A stretch of DNA of 19,749 nucleotides from an uncultured bacterium (GTDB lineage: Bacteria; Desulfobacterota; Desulfovibrionia; Desulfovibrionales; Desulfovibrionaceae). The notes beneath the pieces are model-generated. The model saw only the letters and a list, made by a program, of their open reading frames with translations, was not told the DNA's origin and searched no databases. The translations under genes were made by a program, and so were the position numbers. Of the stretch, positions 6,396-13,490 are shown piece after piece (position 1 is the first letter of the stretch; every line of letters begins with the position of its first letter). The stretch spans positions 1-19,749 of the forward strand of contig CAJMLK010000049.1 in NCBI GenBank assembly GCA_905214305.1, written 5' to 3'.

Positions 6396-8141
6396 TCAGG
6401 TCCTTTTGAGAGACTCGATGATCCGGGCCAGTTTCTGCGCCTGCGCCGCCAGTTCGGAAACGGCCTTGCTGGCTTCGCCCATGGCCTGTGCCGTTTCACC
6501 GGCAATGGTGTTGACGTGTTCCACAGAGCGGGCAATTTCTTCTGAAGAGGCCGATTGCTGTTCGCTGGCAGTGGCGATGTTGCGTACCTGATCGGCGGTC
6601 TGCCCGGCCAGATCGAGGATTTCTTTCAGGGCCTCGCCGCTGCGCAGGGAAAGCTCCGTGGCAAGGTTGACCTTGTCCACCGCGGCATCCATGCGGCGCA
6701 CGCCGTCCTGGGAGCTTTCCTGAATGGCGTGGATGGCCCTGCCCACATCCTGGGTAGAGGCCATGGTTTTTTCTGCCAGCTTGCGCACTTCATCGGCCAC
6801 CACGGCAAAGCCGCGTCCTGCTTCGCCGGCTCTGGCCGCCTCGATGGCCGCATTAAGAGCCAGCAGGTTGGTCTGATCCGCAATGTCGGAAATGACGGTC
6901 ATGATTTCATTGATGGCCTGCGCATGCCCGGAAAGCTGGTCCATGTTGGCCTTAAGGGAAATGGCGTCGCTTTGCACTTCATTGATGGCCGTCTGGCACT
7001 GGGCGGTCACCTGTTCGCCGTCGCGGGCCTTGTCTTGCGCCGCGCCGGAAAGGTCCGCTCCTGCCGAGGCGTTTCTGGCCACCTCAAGCACGGTGACGTT
7101 CATTTCTTCCACGGCGGTGGCGGTGTCCGCAATGCGGCTGGCCTGCTGTGCCGCGCCATGCGAAGATTGCTCGATCTGGGCCGAAAGCTGCTCGGAGGCC
7201 GAAGCAATAATATTGACCACGCCTTCAAGCTGTGCAGCGGCGTCAAGCAGCCCCTGACGGCGGGCGCTTTCTGCTCTGGACTGGGCCTCTTCTGCCGCGC
7301 GCTGGGCTGCTCCGGCTTTTTCTGCCGCGTCCTGCGCCCTGAGCGATTCTTCATGCGCCCGCTCGATGTTTGCCTTCAGGGCACTGACCATTGCCACAAT
7401 GGCCTTGTACACGCCTTCCTTGGGGCCACCGTCGTCCACATTGTAGTCGCCCTGCACGACGCGGCTGGCAATGCCGTTAAGCTCGCCGGGGTCTTTGCCA
7501 AGCTGCCTGTGCGTGCCCCTGATGATGAATACCACTGTGAGTGTGCCTGAAATCAGCCCCGCCGCGAGCAGGCCGATGATCAGATTCTTGGATGTGGCGT
7601 AAAGGTTGTCGCATTGGCTGCTGGCCGCGTTGCTGCCCTCGGTGTTGATGCGCACCAGTGCCGCGAGAAATTCACGTCCCTGTTCGTAGCACGCGCGGGA
7701 CTGCACACGGAAAAGTTGCCGGGCCTCATCACGATTGCCGCTGTCGGCCAGTTGCATGATGCGGGAGCTGATATCCGAATATTCTTTCCACTGGCGCGCA
7801 AAGGCATCATATGCCTGACGTTCCTGCCTGGAGTCGATGAGGGGCAAATACCGGGCGGCAATGGCGGAAAGGTTTTTCTGCGAGCTTTCCATGCGGTCTT
7901 TGTATATCTGCCGGTATTCGTCCGAGGGAGGTGTTGTGATGAACAGGGCTTCGGCCAGCCGATAATCAGAGGCGACGATGTTCAGCTCCAGCGCGCACCG
8001 CGTTGACGGCAGCCAATCGCGGCTCAGTTCTGTTGAACCGTCATTGATCTTTGACATCTGCACGAGGCTGAACATGCCGAGTATGGCGATGAGCAGCAGC
8101 AAGAACGCCGACATCAGTGAAAGTTTTACTCCCAGCTTCAT
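6396..8141 (-). CDS. Methyl-accepting chemotaxis protein
   Basis: This transmembrane chemoreceptor of 581 aa would signal to CheA/CheW. TM1 is at about 8-27. A periplasmic helical sensor of the 4HB type follows (about 30-185, with the typical LP...R.ALELNIVASDYRLAE first helix), then TM2 at 187-207. HAMP comes next (about 208-262, with LGKDPGELNGIASRVVQGDY). A coiled coil rich in Ala/Glu/Gln (263-330) leads to the cytoplasmic hairpin. The conserved tip ISDIADQTNLLALNAAIEAA starts at 418, followed by GRGFAVVADEVRKLAE. The C-terminus (ESLKRT) lacks a CheR-docking pentapeptide. The ATG at 8139-8141 was chosen over an upstream frame because GGAGGAGGAAAGCAA directly precedes it and TM1 then starts normally. 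The ligand is unknown. An AT-rich leader with a Fur-like site lies upstream. Confidence 0.95.
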   Translation of the reverse strand: MKLGVKLSLMSAFLLLLIAILGMFSLVQMSKINDGSTELSRDWLPSTRCALELNIVASDYRLAEALFITTPPSDEYRQIYKDRMESSQKNLSAIAARYLPLIDSRQERQAYDAFARQWKEYSDISSRIMQLADSGNRDEARQLFRVQSRACYEQGREFLAALVRINTEGSNAASSQCDNLYATSKNLIIGLLAAGLISGTLTVVFIIRGTHRQLGKDPGELNGIASRVVQGDYNVDDGGPKEGVYKAIVAMVSALKANIERAHEESLRAQDAAEKAGAAQRAAEEAQSRAESARRQGLLDAAAQLEGVVNIIASASEQLSAQIEQSSHGAAQQASRIADTATAVEEMNVTVLEVARNASAGADLSGAAQDKARDGEQVTAQCQTAINEVQSDAISLKANMDQLSGHAQAINEIMTVISDIADQTNLLALNAAIEAARAGEAGRGFAVVADEVRKLAEKTMASTQDVGRAIHAIQESSQDGVRRMDAAVDKVNLATELSLRSGEALKEILDLAGQTADQVRNIATASEQQSASSEEIARSVEHVNTIAGETAQAMGEASKAVSELAAQAQKLARIIESLKRT

Positions 8142-8287
8142 TTGCTTTCCTCCTCCCCCAATGGTGTGGTGATGACCTTTTGTATGCAAGTGCATAAAAA
8201 CAATAGTGTAGTTTTGTTTCTTCATGCACCATTGACATGATATGAAGACATTTTATTGCATAACTAATTTTTTCATCGGACTTTGAG

Positions 8288-8302
8288 TGATAATGATTAT
8301 TG
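8288..8302. promoter_or_regulatory. Fur-box-like site upstream of the chemotaxis receptor
   Basis: TGATAATGATTATTG matches the 7-1-7 Fur consensus TGATAATnATTATCA in 12 of 14 defined positions. It lies about 150 bp upstream of the receptor start in an AT-rich segment, where chance matches are more likely. Iron-dependent control of the receptor or of a plus-strand transcript is inferred only. Confidence 0.4.
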
Positions 8303-8397
8303 TCTCAATGTATTATCGGCATAATTAATACTGACTTATGGTCTTTATCAATATGAAAAACTGTTTTTATAAACGGTATTTCTCTGTTATGAGTTAA

Positions 8398-8443
8398 AAA
8401 ACTTTATATGCTGAGCTTTCATGTCAATGAAAACTTTATATGC
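8398..8443 (+). repeat. 14-bp direct repeat, AAAACTTTATATGC x2
   Basis: Identical 14-mers start at 8398 and 8430, three helical turns (32 bp) apart, in the AT-rich receptor leader. They are followed by the perfect palindrome at 8457-8470. The layout suggests protein binding sites, but no regulator is known. Confidence 0.5.
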
Positions 8444-8456
8444 ATAAAAAAATAGT

Positions 8457-8470
8457 CATATCATGATATG
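8457..8470. repeat. 14-bp perfect palindrome CATATCATGATATG
   Basis: A perfect palindrome in the AT-rich region, possibly an operator. The related partial sequence CATGATATG recurs at 8236-8244. Confidence 0.45.
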
Positions 8471-8704
8471 GTGTATGCTTTTTATGTGAAAAAAAATTTG
8501 CCGGAATATAAGAACTGAAACTTTTCTGCGTTGTTGGGTAGAGAAAACACGCAAGCGTGTTCCAAGACAGCATGGTTTTACTCGCAGTTTGCGTGCGCTG
8601 CTGTGCCATGCATTCCTGAAGAATGTCCGTTGTGTGCAGATACGGCATTGGGAGTGGGGGCACTCAATGCGAAAATGCTCTGGAAAAAGGCGGGGAGGGG
8701 TGGG

Positions 8705-8744
8705 GTGAGGAAAATAGAAATGGCCGGAGACAGGCTCCGGCCAT
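8705..8744 (-). terminator. Intrinsic terminator reading left, probably for ahcY
   Basis: ATGGCCGGAG (8720-8729) is complementary to CTCCGGCCAT (8735-8744) around a 5-base loop. On the minus strand the stem is followed by the T-rich tract TTTCTATTTTCC. The only leftward gene upstream of it is ahcY, whose stop is about 290 bp away. Confidence 0.65.
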
Positions 8745-8783
8745 AAGGTGCAGGGGCGCGGCGGGCGGCCGCCCCGTGCGTTT

Positions 8784-8823
8784 GCCGTGGTGGCAGCACT
8801 GCTCCCACCACGGCTGTTTTTTT
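8784..8823 (+). terminator. Intrinsic terminator reading right with no obvious gene
   Basis: GCCGTGGTGG (8784-8793) is complementary to CCACCACGGC (8805-8814). The stem is followed by TG and seven T bases (8817-8823). It is a strong, classical plus-strand terminator, yet no credible plus-strand gene precedes it in the 640 bp back to the receptor start. Confidence 0.75.
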
Positions 8824-9009
8824 ACACCTGACCGCTTGCGCGGCATGGTTGCGCCCGCTGCAAGCGCTTCACGATGAACATGCTCCAGGCATTTCAGCCG
8901 TCGACTTTTCTGCTGATGAAGCAGCCGCCCCTGCGCAGCGCATATCAGGGCTGCGTGGCTGACGGAGGCGTGTTTTGCGCCGCCGACCGTCCCCGCAATG
9001 TGAATATGT

Positions 9010-9040
9010 TCTAAAGCAATTAACGAATGAAACGCTCTAG
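9010..9040 (+). repeat. Interspersed imperfect palindrome, copy 3
   Basis: CTAAAGC (9011-9017) and GCTCTAG (9034-9040) pair with one mismatch around ATTAACGAATGAAAC. The core is shared with 4141-4167 and, more loosely, 4037-4063. It overlaps the ahcY stop codon at 9037-9039. Confidence 0.6.
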
Positions 9041-10458
9041 TAGCGGTAGTGATCCGACTTGTAGGGGCCGTTCACATCAACGCCGATATAGTCGGCCTGT
9101 TCCTTGGAAAGCTTGGTCAGCTTGGCTCCGAGGCGGCCAAGGTGCAGGCGGGCCACTTCTTCGTCCAGTTCCTTGGGCAGGGTGTAGACCTTGTTTTCCA
9201 GCTTTTCAGTGGCCAGCTTGATCTGGGCCAGAGTCTGGTTGGTAAAGCTGTTGGACATGACAAAGCTGGCATGCCCGGTGGCGCAGCCGAGGTTTACCAG
9301 TCGGCCTTCGGCCAGCACGATGATGCTGCGGCCGGACTTGAGCGTCCACTTGTCCACCTGCGGCTTGATGTTCAGGCAGGTGATGCCGGGGGTGTTTTCC
9401 AGATAGGTCATTTCGATTTCGTTGTCGAAGTGGCCGATATTGCAAACGATGGCTTCGTCCTTCATGCCTTCCATATGCTTGCCGCTGATAACGTGATAGT
9501 TGCCCGTGCAGGTCACATAGATGTCGCCGTAGGGCAGGGCGTCTTCAACGGTGGTGACTTCGTAGCCTTCCATGGCGGCCTGGAGCGCGCAGATGGGGTC
9601 GATTTCCGTCACGAGCACGCGTGCACCGAGGCCGCGCATGGACTGGGCGCAGCCCTTGCCCACATCGCCGTAACCGATGACCACAACCACCTTGCCGGCG
9701 ATCATGACGTCAGTGGCGCGCTTGATGCCGTCTGCCAGCGACTCGCGGCAGCCGTAGAGGTTGTCGAATTTGGACTTGGTCACCGCGTCATTGACGTTGA
9801 TGGCCGGGAACAGCAGTTTGCCTGCGGCTTCAAGCTGATAGAGGCGGTGGACGCCGGTGGTGGTTTCTTCCGAAACGCCCTTCATGCCCGCGGCAACCTT
9901 GTGCCAGTGCTGCGGGTCTTCCTTGAGGCGCAGCTTGAGGCGGTCAAGAATGCACTGGAGTTCCTTGTTGTCGGTCTTTTCGTCAAGGATGGAAGGATCG
10001 TTTTCAGCTTCCACGCCCTTGTGGATGAGCAGGGTGGCGTCGCCGCCGTCGTCCACAATAAGGTCGGGACCGGAGCCGTCGGGCCATGTGAGGGCCATTT
10101 CAGTGCACCACCAGTAATCTTCAAGGGTTTCGCCCTTCCAGGCAAAAACCTTTGCCATGCCCAGATCGGCAATGGCGGCGGCGGCATGATCCTGCGTGGA
10201 AAAAATATTGCATGAAGCCCAGCGCAGGTCAGCGCCCAGAGCGTGCAGGGTCTGAATGAGCATGGCCGTCTGAATGGTCATGTGCAGAGAGCCGGTAATC
10301 TTGAGTCCCTTGAGGGGCTTGCTGGAGCCGTATTTTTTGATGCACTCCATAAGGCCGGGCACTTCCCGTTCGGAAAGCTGCATTTCTTTTTTGCCGAAGT
10401 CGGCCAGAGCCATATCCGCAACTTTGTTCGCCAGGCTCAGATCAAGAGCTTTGGTCAT
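9037..10458 (-). CDS. ahcY: Adenosylhomocysteinase
   Basis: AhcY hydrolyses S-adenosylhomocysteine to adenosine and homocysteine using bound NAD, removing the inhibitory product of methyltransferases. The 473 aa fit the long bacterial form. Visible features are GSLHMTIQTA (56-65), FSTQDHAAAA (86-95) and INVNDAVTKSKFDN (220-233) with the catalytic lysine/aspartate region. The NAD-binding GYGDVGKG is at 262-269, and the C-terminal NGPYKSDHYRY dips into the neighbouring subunit's NAD site. The ATG at 10456-10458 has AGGAG six bases upstream. It lies 192 bp after the SahR-type regulator gene, in the same direction, and is its likely target. I found no SAH riboswitch in the gap. Confidence 0.98.
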   Translation of the reverse strand: MTKALDLSLANKVADMALADFGKKEMQLSEREVPGLMECIKKYGSSKPLKGLKITGSLHMTIQTAMLIQTLHALGADLRWASCNIFSTQDHAAAAIADLGMAKVFAWKGETLEDYWWCTEMALTWPDGSGPDLIVDDGGDATLLIHKGVEAENDPSILDEKTDNKELQCILDRLKLRLKEDPQHWHKVAAGMKGVSEETTTGVHRLYQLEAAGKLLFPAINVNDAVTKSKFDNLYGCRESLADGIKRATDVMIAGKVVVVIGYGDVGKGCAQSMRGLGARVLVTEIDPICALQAAMEGYEVTTVEDALPYGDIYVTCTGNYHVISGKHMEGMKDEAIVCNIGHFDNEIEMTYLENTPGITCLNIKPQVDKWTLKSGRSIIVLAEGRLVNLGCATGHASFVMSNSFTNQTLAQIKLATEKLENKVYTLPKELDEEVARLHLGRLGAKLTKLSKEQADYIGVDVNGPYKSDHYRY

Positions 10459-10499
10459 GTGTTTCTCCTATCCTTTGACATGGTATGTTTGTTTGCGTT

Positions 10500-10541
10500 G
10501 TGCCGGGTGTACGCCGGGCTTTGCGGCGCCGGGCCGCCGGG
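10500..10541. repeat. Four GCCGGG direct repeats in the sahR-ahcY gap
   Basis: GCCGGG occurs at 10502, 10513, 10528 and 10536 in a very GC-rich stretch of the 192-bp gap, where strong RNA structure is expected. A 6-bp hairpin (GGCCTG/CAGGCC, 10619-10640) follows the regulator gene's stop. These may attenuate or separate transcription; no function is established. Confidence 0.4.
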
Positions 10542-10650
10542 CTGGCGCTTCCGCGGTTCTGTCGGCTTGCGCCGCCCGCGCACAGGGGCGTGATGCCTGC
10601 TGTCCGCAGGGCCGCAACGGCCTGTTTCTTGTATCAGGCCGCCGCGCTGC

Positions 10651-11574
10651 TCAGCAGGCCTCGGCCGTAAGCAGAAAGAGCGTCAGCCCCCGGTCCACCG
10701 GCTGCTTTGCACAGGAAATGGTGCGGAAGCCCACGGTATCAAGGTCTGCGGCCAGCCCGCTTTCTTCAAAGCCGAGCCAGCGGTCACCATAGCGGCTGCG
10801 CATGGTTTCATCCGTGTGGCGCAGAAAGTCCGCCACAAAAAGACGCCCGCCAGGGGCCATGATGCGGTGTATTTCGCGCAGGCCGTCAACGGGTTCTGAG
10901 AGGTGGTGCAGCACAAGATTGATGCAGGCAAAGTCCGCCTCGTGGTCACGCAGGGGCAGGTGGCTCAGCTCCCCGATGCGCAGGGAAACCCTGTCGCCCG
11001 AAAGGTCTTCGGGCGTGAAGCGGCGACGGCAGATTTCGAGCATGCGGGCCGAGCCGTCCACGCCGATGACGCCTTGCGCCAGCGGCAGCATGCGGGCCAG
11101 TACCGCGCCTGTGCCGCAGCCCAGGTCAACGGCCATGCCGCAATGTTGGGGTATGGCGGCGCACACGGCGTGGGGCAGATCAAATGTGCCCAGAACCTCA
11201 CGGTTCAGTTCGTCCCAGTCTTCGGCAATGGCGTTGAAGAACTGCCGTGTTTTCAGGGCGCGTTCTTCCAGCATCTGGGCGGCCATGTTCAGGTCGGCGC
11301 GCATGGCCGCGTCAGTCTGCACAAAGGGCATGGCCGCGCGCAGGAACTCTCTTTCCTCGCCGGAACGGGGAACAGCATAAAAAACCCAGAGGCCGTCGCG
11401 GCGCGAAGTGAGCAGCCCGGCCTCGGTAAGGATTTTCAGGTGGCGGGAAACGCGCGACTGCCCCATCTCCAGAATGCGCACCAGCTCGTTGACCGACAGC
11501 TCGTAATGCAGCAAGATATGGATGAGGCGAAGCCGTGTTTCGTCAGAAAGGGCCTTGAAATAAAGAAGTGCCAT
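10651..11574 (-). CDS. sahR: ArsR-family regulator fused to a SAM-methyltransferase-like domain, SahR-type
   Basis: The 307-aa protein has an N-terminal ArsR winged helix (about 1-75; FKALSDETRLRLIHILL, then ELSVNELVRILEMGQSRVSR). A class I SAM-binding domain follows, with motif I VDLGCGTG at 149-156, VDGS at 172-175 and INLVLHHL at 218-225. The cysteine metal site of arsenic/zinc ArsR sensors (ELCVCDL) is absent, so a metabolite sensor is expected. Fusions of this design next to ahcY are known in Desulfovibrio as SahR, a repressor of methionine-cycle genes that responds to S-adenosylhomocysteine; the assignment here is from architecture and neighbourhood. I chose the ATG at 11572-11574; a TTG four codons upstream is possible. 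The first gene of a unit with ahcY, and divergent from the DciA-like gene. Confidence 0.85.
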   Translation of the reverse strand: MALLYFKALSDETRLRLIHILLHYELSVNELVRILEMGQSRVSRHLKILTEAGLLTSRRDGLWVFYAVPRSGEEREFLRAAMPFVQTDAAMRADLNMAAQMLEERALKTRQFFNAIAEDWDELNREVLGTFDLPHAVCAAIPQHCGMAVDLGCGTGAVLARMLPLAQGVIGVDGSARMLEICRRRFTPEDLSGDRVSLRIGELSHLPLRDHEADFACINLVLHHLSEPVDGLREIHRIMAPGGRLFVADFLRHTDETMRSRYGDRWLGFEESGLAADLDTVGFRTISCAKQPVDRGLTLFLLTAEAC

Positions 11575-11598
11575 GTGTGTTTCCAAGCTAGATCAATT

Positions 11599-11637
11599 TA
11601 TGCTGATGCAAATATCAAGTTATCTGCATATAGTCAA
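11599..11637. promoter_or_regulatory. Candidate operator/promoter of the sahR-ahcY unit
   Basis: TATGCTGATGC (11599-11609) and TTATCTGCATA (11620-11630) form an imperfect inverted repeat (8 of 11 pairs). A -35-like TTGACT (minus strand, 11632-11637) borders it and the -10 must fall inside it. ATATCAAG (11612-11619) sits in the centre. The position, 25-60 bp before the start, suits autoregulation by an ArsR-type repressor. No -10 hexamer is convincing. Confidence 0.45.
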
Positions 11638-11716
11638 CAAGGGCATGGAGTCACACGGGCGTCCGGCCACATGCTTTTTATCAGCTATAAAGAACTGTTA
11701 TAACGGATTTTTGCGT

Positions 11717-12247
11717 ATGTATCCCAGGGTGTTTCGTAAAAAAGACAAGAATGCCGAGCCGGTAGCCGCAGGCGATGTGCTTGCGTCGGTTCTGGCCGGG
11801 CTTGGCGTGGATCCGGGACAGGCTCAGGCCCGCCACCGGCTTGCCCACCTTTGGGAAAACTGGAGCATGGTTATGGGGGCGGATCTCGGCATGCTGGCAC
11901 GCCCCCTGGGTCACCACAGGGACTTGCTGCTCATCGGCGCGGAGGACGCCATGCTGGCTCAGGAACTGCACCTCATGAGCGGCGAGCTGCTGGAGCGGGC
12001 CAATGCCTTTATGGAAGAACCTTTTTTTGGCGGCGTAAAGGTTTCTCTGCTTATGGGCAAGTCCGGTCTGGACGTAACCGCGCGAAAGCCTTTGCCCGAA
12101 GAAGATATGGGCTGGCGCGCGCCCCGGCGGCACATGGCCGAGCCGGTTCAGGCCAAAGGGGCTTTTCTTGGGCGCATGGACCCGGCTTCGCCCGTGGCCC
12201 GTGCCTATGCGCGCTTTGCGGGAAAGGCCGGGCGTGGCGGATTTTGA
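11717..12247 (+). CDS. DUF721/DciA-like protein
   Basis: The 176-aa protein carries the DUF721 core at about 20-115: LAHLWENWSMVMG, then LGHHRDLLLIGAEDAMLAQE and a strand VKVSLLMGK. The family is related to DciA, the ancestral loader of the replicative DnaB helicase. This protein has the W...V.G, short beta-hairpin and A.ELhh features, but whether it loads DnaB is not shown here. A basic, proline-rich tail (120-176) is predicted to be disordered. I placed the start at the ATG 11717, giving MYPRVFRKKDK. The ribosome binding site is weak, and in-frame starts back to 11573 would add residues that do not look like protein. Divergent from sahR and followed by its own terminator. Confidence 0.8.
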   Translation: MYPRVFRKKDKNAEPVAAGDVLASVLAGLGVDPGQAQARHRLAHLWENWSMVMGADLGMLARPLGHHRDLLLIGAEDAMLAQELHLMSGELLERANAFMEEPFFGGVKVSLLMGKSGLDVTARKPLPEEDMGWRAPRRHMAEPVQAKGAFLGRMDPASPVARAYARFAGKAGRGGF

Positions 12248-12327
12248 TTTGGTAATAGCCTTTTAAAGCAAAGGCTTATATGGGCGACCGCAATGCGGCG
12301 GCAGCGGGGGATTGCCATGCTAACGGT

Positions 12328-12370
12328 CCTGCATGTCCTCGACTGCATGCAGGCTGCTTTTTTCTTTTTT
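12328..12370 (+). terminator. Intrinsic terminator of the DciA-like gene
   Basis: CCTGCATG (12328-12335) pairs with CATGCAGG (12346-12353), followed by CTGC and a nearly pure T-run (12358-12370). It lies 80 bp after the stop. Confidence 0.8.
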
Positions 12371-12657
12371 GCGAGTCTGCGCTTTTTCTCCCCGGATTTC
12401 ACCGCGCCTCATGACATGGTGCTGCCGTGTGCGCCCAACAAGTTTGCGTGCTTTGTGCCCTGACAGACCAGCGGCCCGGGCGCGCTTTTTCAGTGCGCTT
12501 GCCCGCGGCTGTCGGAAAAATGTCTTTTCTGACAGGAAGCGGCGAACCGCAAGGACGTTCATTGTGGGGGGCATATTTATTTTGTCTTTTATAATAGTAT
12601 GTTATGGAAGACTATATTTTTTAGCCATGCGATTTTGTTGTTTGCTTGCTGCTGTTA

Positions 12658-12687
12658 TTGACAAGCATTTGTGTGCAATGCTAGCTT
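12658..12687 (+). promoter_or_regulatory. Candidate promoter of the 125-aa gene
   Basis: A perfect TTGACA (12658-12663) is followed after 18 bases by TAGCTT (12682-12687), preceded by TGC as in an extended -10. It lies 58 bp before the start codon, at the end of an AT-rich stretch. Confidence 0.45.
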
Positions 12688-12744
12688 CCATAAAGCGCAG
12701 CCCCCTGCGCGTATAGAAGCGGGCAAGAGCACGCGGAGGATGGA

Positions 12745-13122
12745 ATGAACGTGCAGAAATCTATGGAAGACATTTGTCTGAAGCACGACAACGGCGGCGA
12801 TTTCAGCTTTCGTGGTCGTCTTTTTTCTGAGTGCTCGTGGTATGACGAGGCTCTTGGCATGCTCACCCGTCAAAAGCTCTATGTGACCGACACCAACGAC
12901 CAGGTATACTATATCATGCGTTCCTCAGGCCAAGAGCGCAGCCGTCATGCATATCGTCTTGCCGTGCGCGGCGATAATTGCATCATCCATAACGGCATGG
13001 CCGAAATGTCTTTGCAGTTTGATATGCTTATGCTGGCCGTACGGGGTCTTTGCGGGCTTGAGGCGGGCGCAACGCCCACGCTCTCAATGGTGGAAGAAAT
13101 GCTCAAGGCAGCCAATGCCTGA
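12745..13122 (+). CDS. Unknown protein (125 aa)
   Basis: I do not recognise a domain. The ATG has GGAGG five bases upstream, and the gene has its own promoter candidate and terminator, so it is a real single-gene unit. The soluble product starts with a mixed segment (MNVQKSMEDICLKHDNGGDF). It continues with a strand-rich middle (GRLFSECSWYDEALGMLTRQ, KLYVTDTNDQVYYIMRS, YRLAVRGDNCIIHN) and ends with helices (LQFDMLMLAVRGLCGLEAG, LSMVEEMLKAANA). It has four cysteines and no signal peptide or membrane segment. The alternating hydrophobic pattern suggests a small alpha/beta fold. It is probably lineage-restricted; the function is unknown. Confidence 0.85.
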   Translation: MNVQKSMEDICLKHDNGGDFSFRGRLFSECSWYDEALGMLTRQKLYVTDTNDQVYYIMRSSGQERSRHAYRLAVRGDNCIIHNGMAEMSLQFDMLMLAVRGLCGLEAGATPTLSMVEEMLKAANA

Positions 13123-13142
13123 GCAAGAAAAATCCTGATAAA

Positions 13143-13180
13143 AAAAGGGCGGTCTGAAAAGGCCGCCCTTTTGCGTTTTT
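13143..13180 (+). terminator. Intrinsic terminator of the 125-aa gene
   Basis: AAAAGGGCGG (13143-13152) is complementary to CCGCCCTTTT (13163-13172), with a further T-run at 13176-13180. It begins 20 bp after the stop, and the symmetric A/T flanks could also stop leftward transcription. Confidence 0.9.
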
Positions 13181-13490
13181 GTTGTCTGCCGTGCTGTTGA
13201 TGCACCGGTGCATGCGGGGCGGGCTGTCAGGCGCGTTGCCGTTCTGTGGAAAGGCCTGTGCGTAATGGCGGTCTTGCGCCTTTTCACGCCGGAGCATCGG
13301 GCGGGCTGTGACCGCGAAACGCCGGGCGGGGCCTTGCCGGGGCGGCCTTCGGCCCTTGAGCATTTTGCCTTTGAAGCACGCCCTGTTTCAATGCGTCCTT
13401 CTGACGAAAAGCATGGTTTTCGCCATAAGCCACGCCACTGGCGGGGCTGGCGCCTTCGCGTCAGCAGGGCAGTTTCAAGGTGAAGTTGCC
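13181..13490. other. 310-bp intergenic region, no gene seen
   Basis: A GC-rich gap between converging genes. A 14-bp perfect palindrome ATGCACCGGTGCAT lies at 13200-13213. An AGGGCA/TGCCCT stem (13466-13492) overlaps the stop codon of the leftward membrane protein and may help terminate it, though no T-run follows. Open frames here have arginine-rich, unnatural composition. Confidence 0.6.

Larger units (their letters stand above)
8142..9036. other. 895-bp gap: AT-rich leader, repeats and two opposed terminators
   Basis: No convincing protein gene is present. Positions about 8170-8520 are markedly AT-rich. They hold a Fur-box-like site, a 14-bp direct repeat (8398-8411 and 8430-8443), and a 14-bp palindrome CATATCATGATATG at 8457-8470. 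A hairpin at 8546-8561 (AACACGC/GCGTGTT) follows. From about 8700 the composition returns to GC-rich, with a leftward terminator near 8705-8744 and a rightward one at 8784-8823. A further stem is at 8833-8866 (CGCTTGC/GCAAGCG). A plus-strand non-coding transcript ending at about 8823 is possible. Confidence 0.6.
12248..12744. other. 497-bp intergenic region with terminator and promoter
   Basis: A small hairpin (12257-12276, AGCCTTT/AAAGGCT) and then a true terminator at 12328-12370 close the DciA-like gene. The stretch 12400-12560 is GC-rich without a credible gene. From 12570 to 12690 the sequence is AT-rich and holds a promoter candidate for the next gene. Open frames here lack ribosome binding sites and natural composition. 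Confidence 0.6.

Noticed and set aside
8436..8663. 75-codon minus-strand frame in the receptor leader
   Set aside because: GTG start without ribosome binding site, crosses the AT-rich/GC-rich boundary, composition unlike a protein.
8531..8877. Overlapping plus-strand frames near the rightward terminator
   Set aside because: One runs through the terminator stem and the other starts with an unsupported TTG; neither has a ribosome binding site.
8874..9014. 46-codon plus-strand frame after the orphan terminator
   Set aside because: No ribosome binding site, no recognisable features, and its end lies in the interspersed palindrome; probably chance.
9049..10215. 388-codon frame antisense to ahcY
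   Set aside because: Shadow of a fully conserved gene.
10459..10650. SAH or SAM riboswitch before ahcY
   Set aside because: I could not find the conserved SAH-riboswitch core sequences; a model search would settle it.
12333..12716. 127-codon plus-strand frame after the DciA-like gene
   Set aside because: It begins inside the terminator and runs through the promoter of the next gene; arginine- and cysteine-rich, not protein-like.
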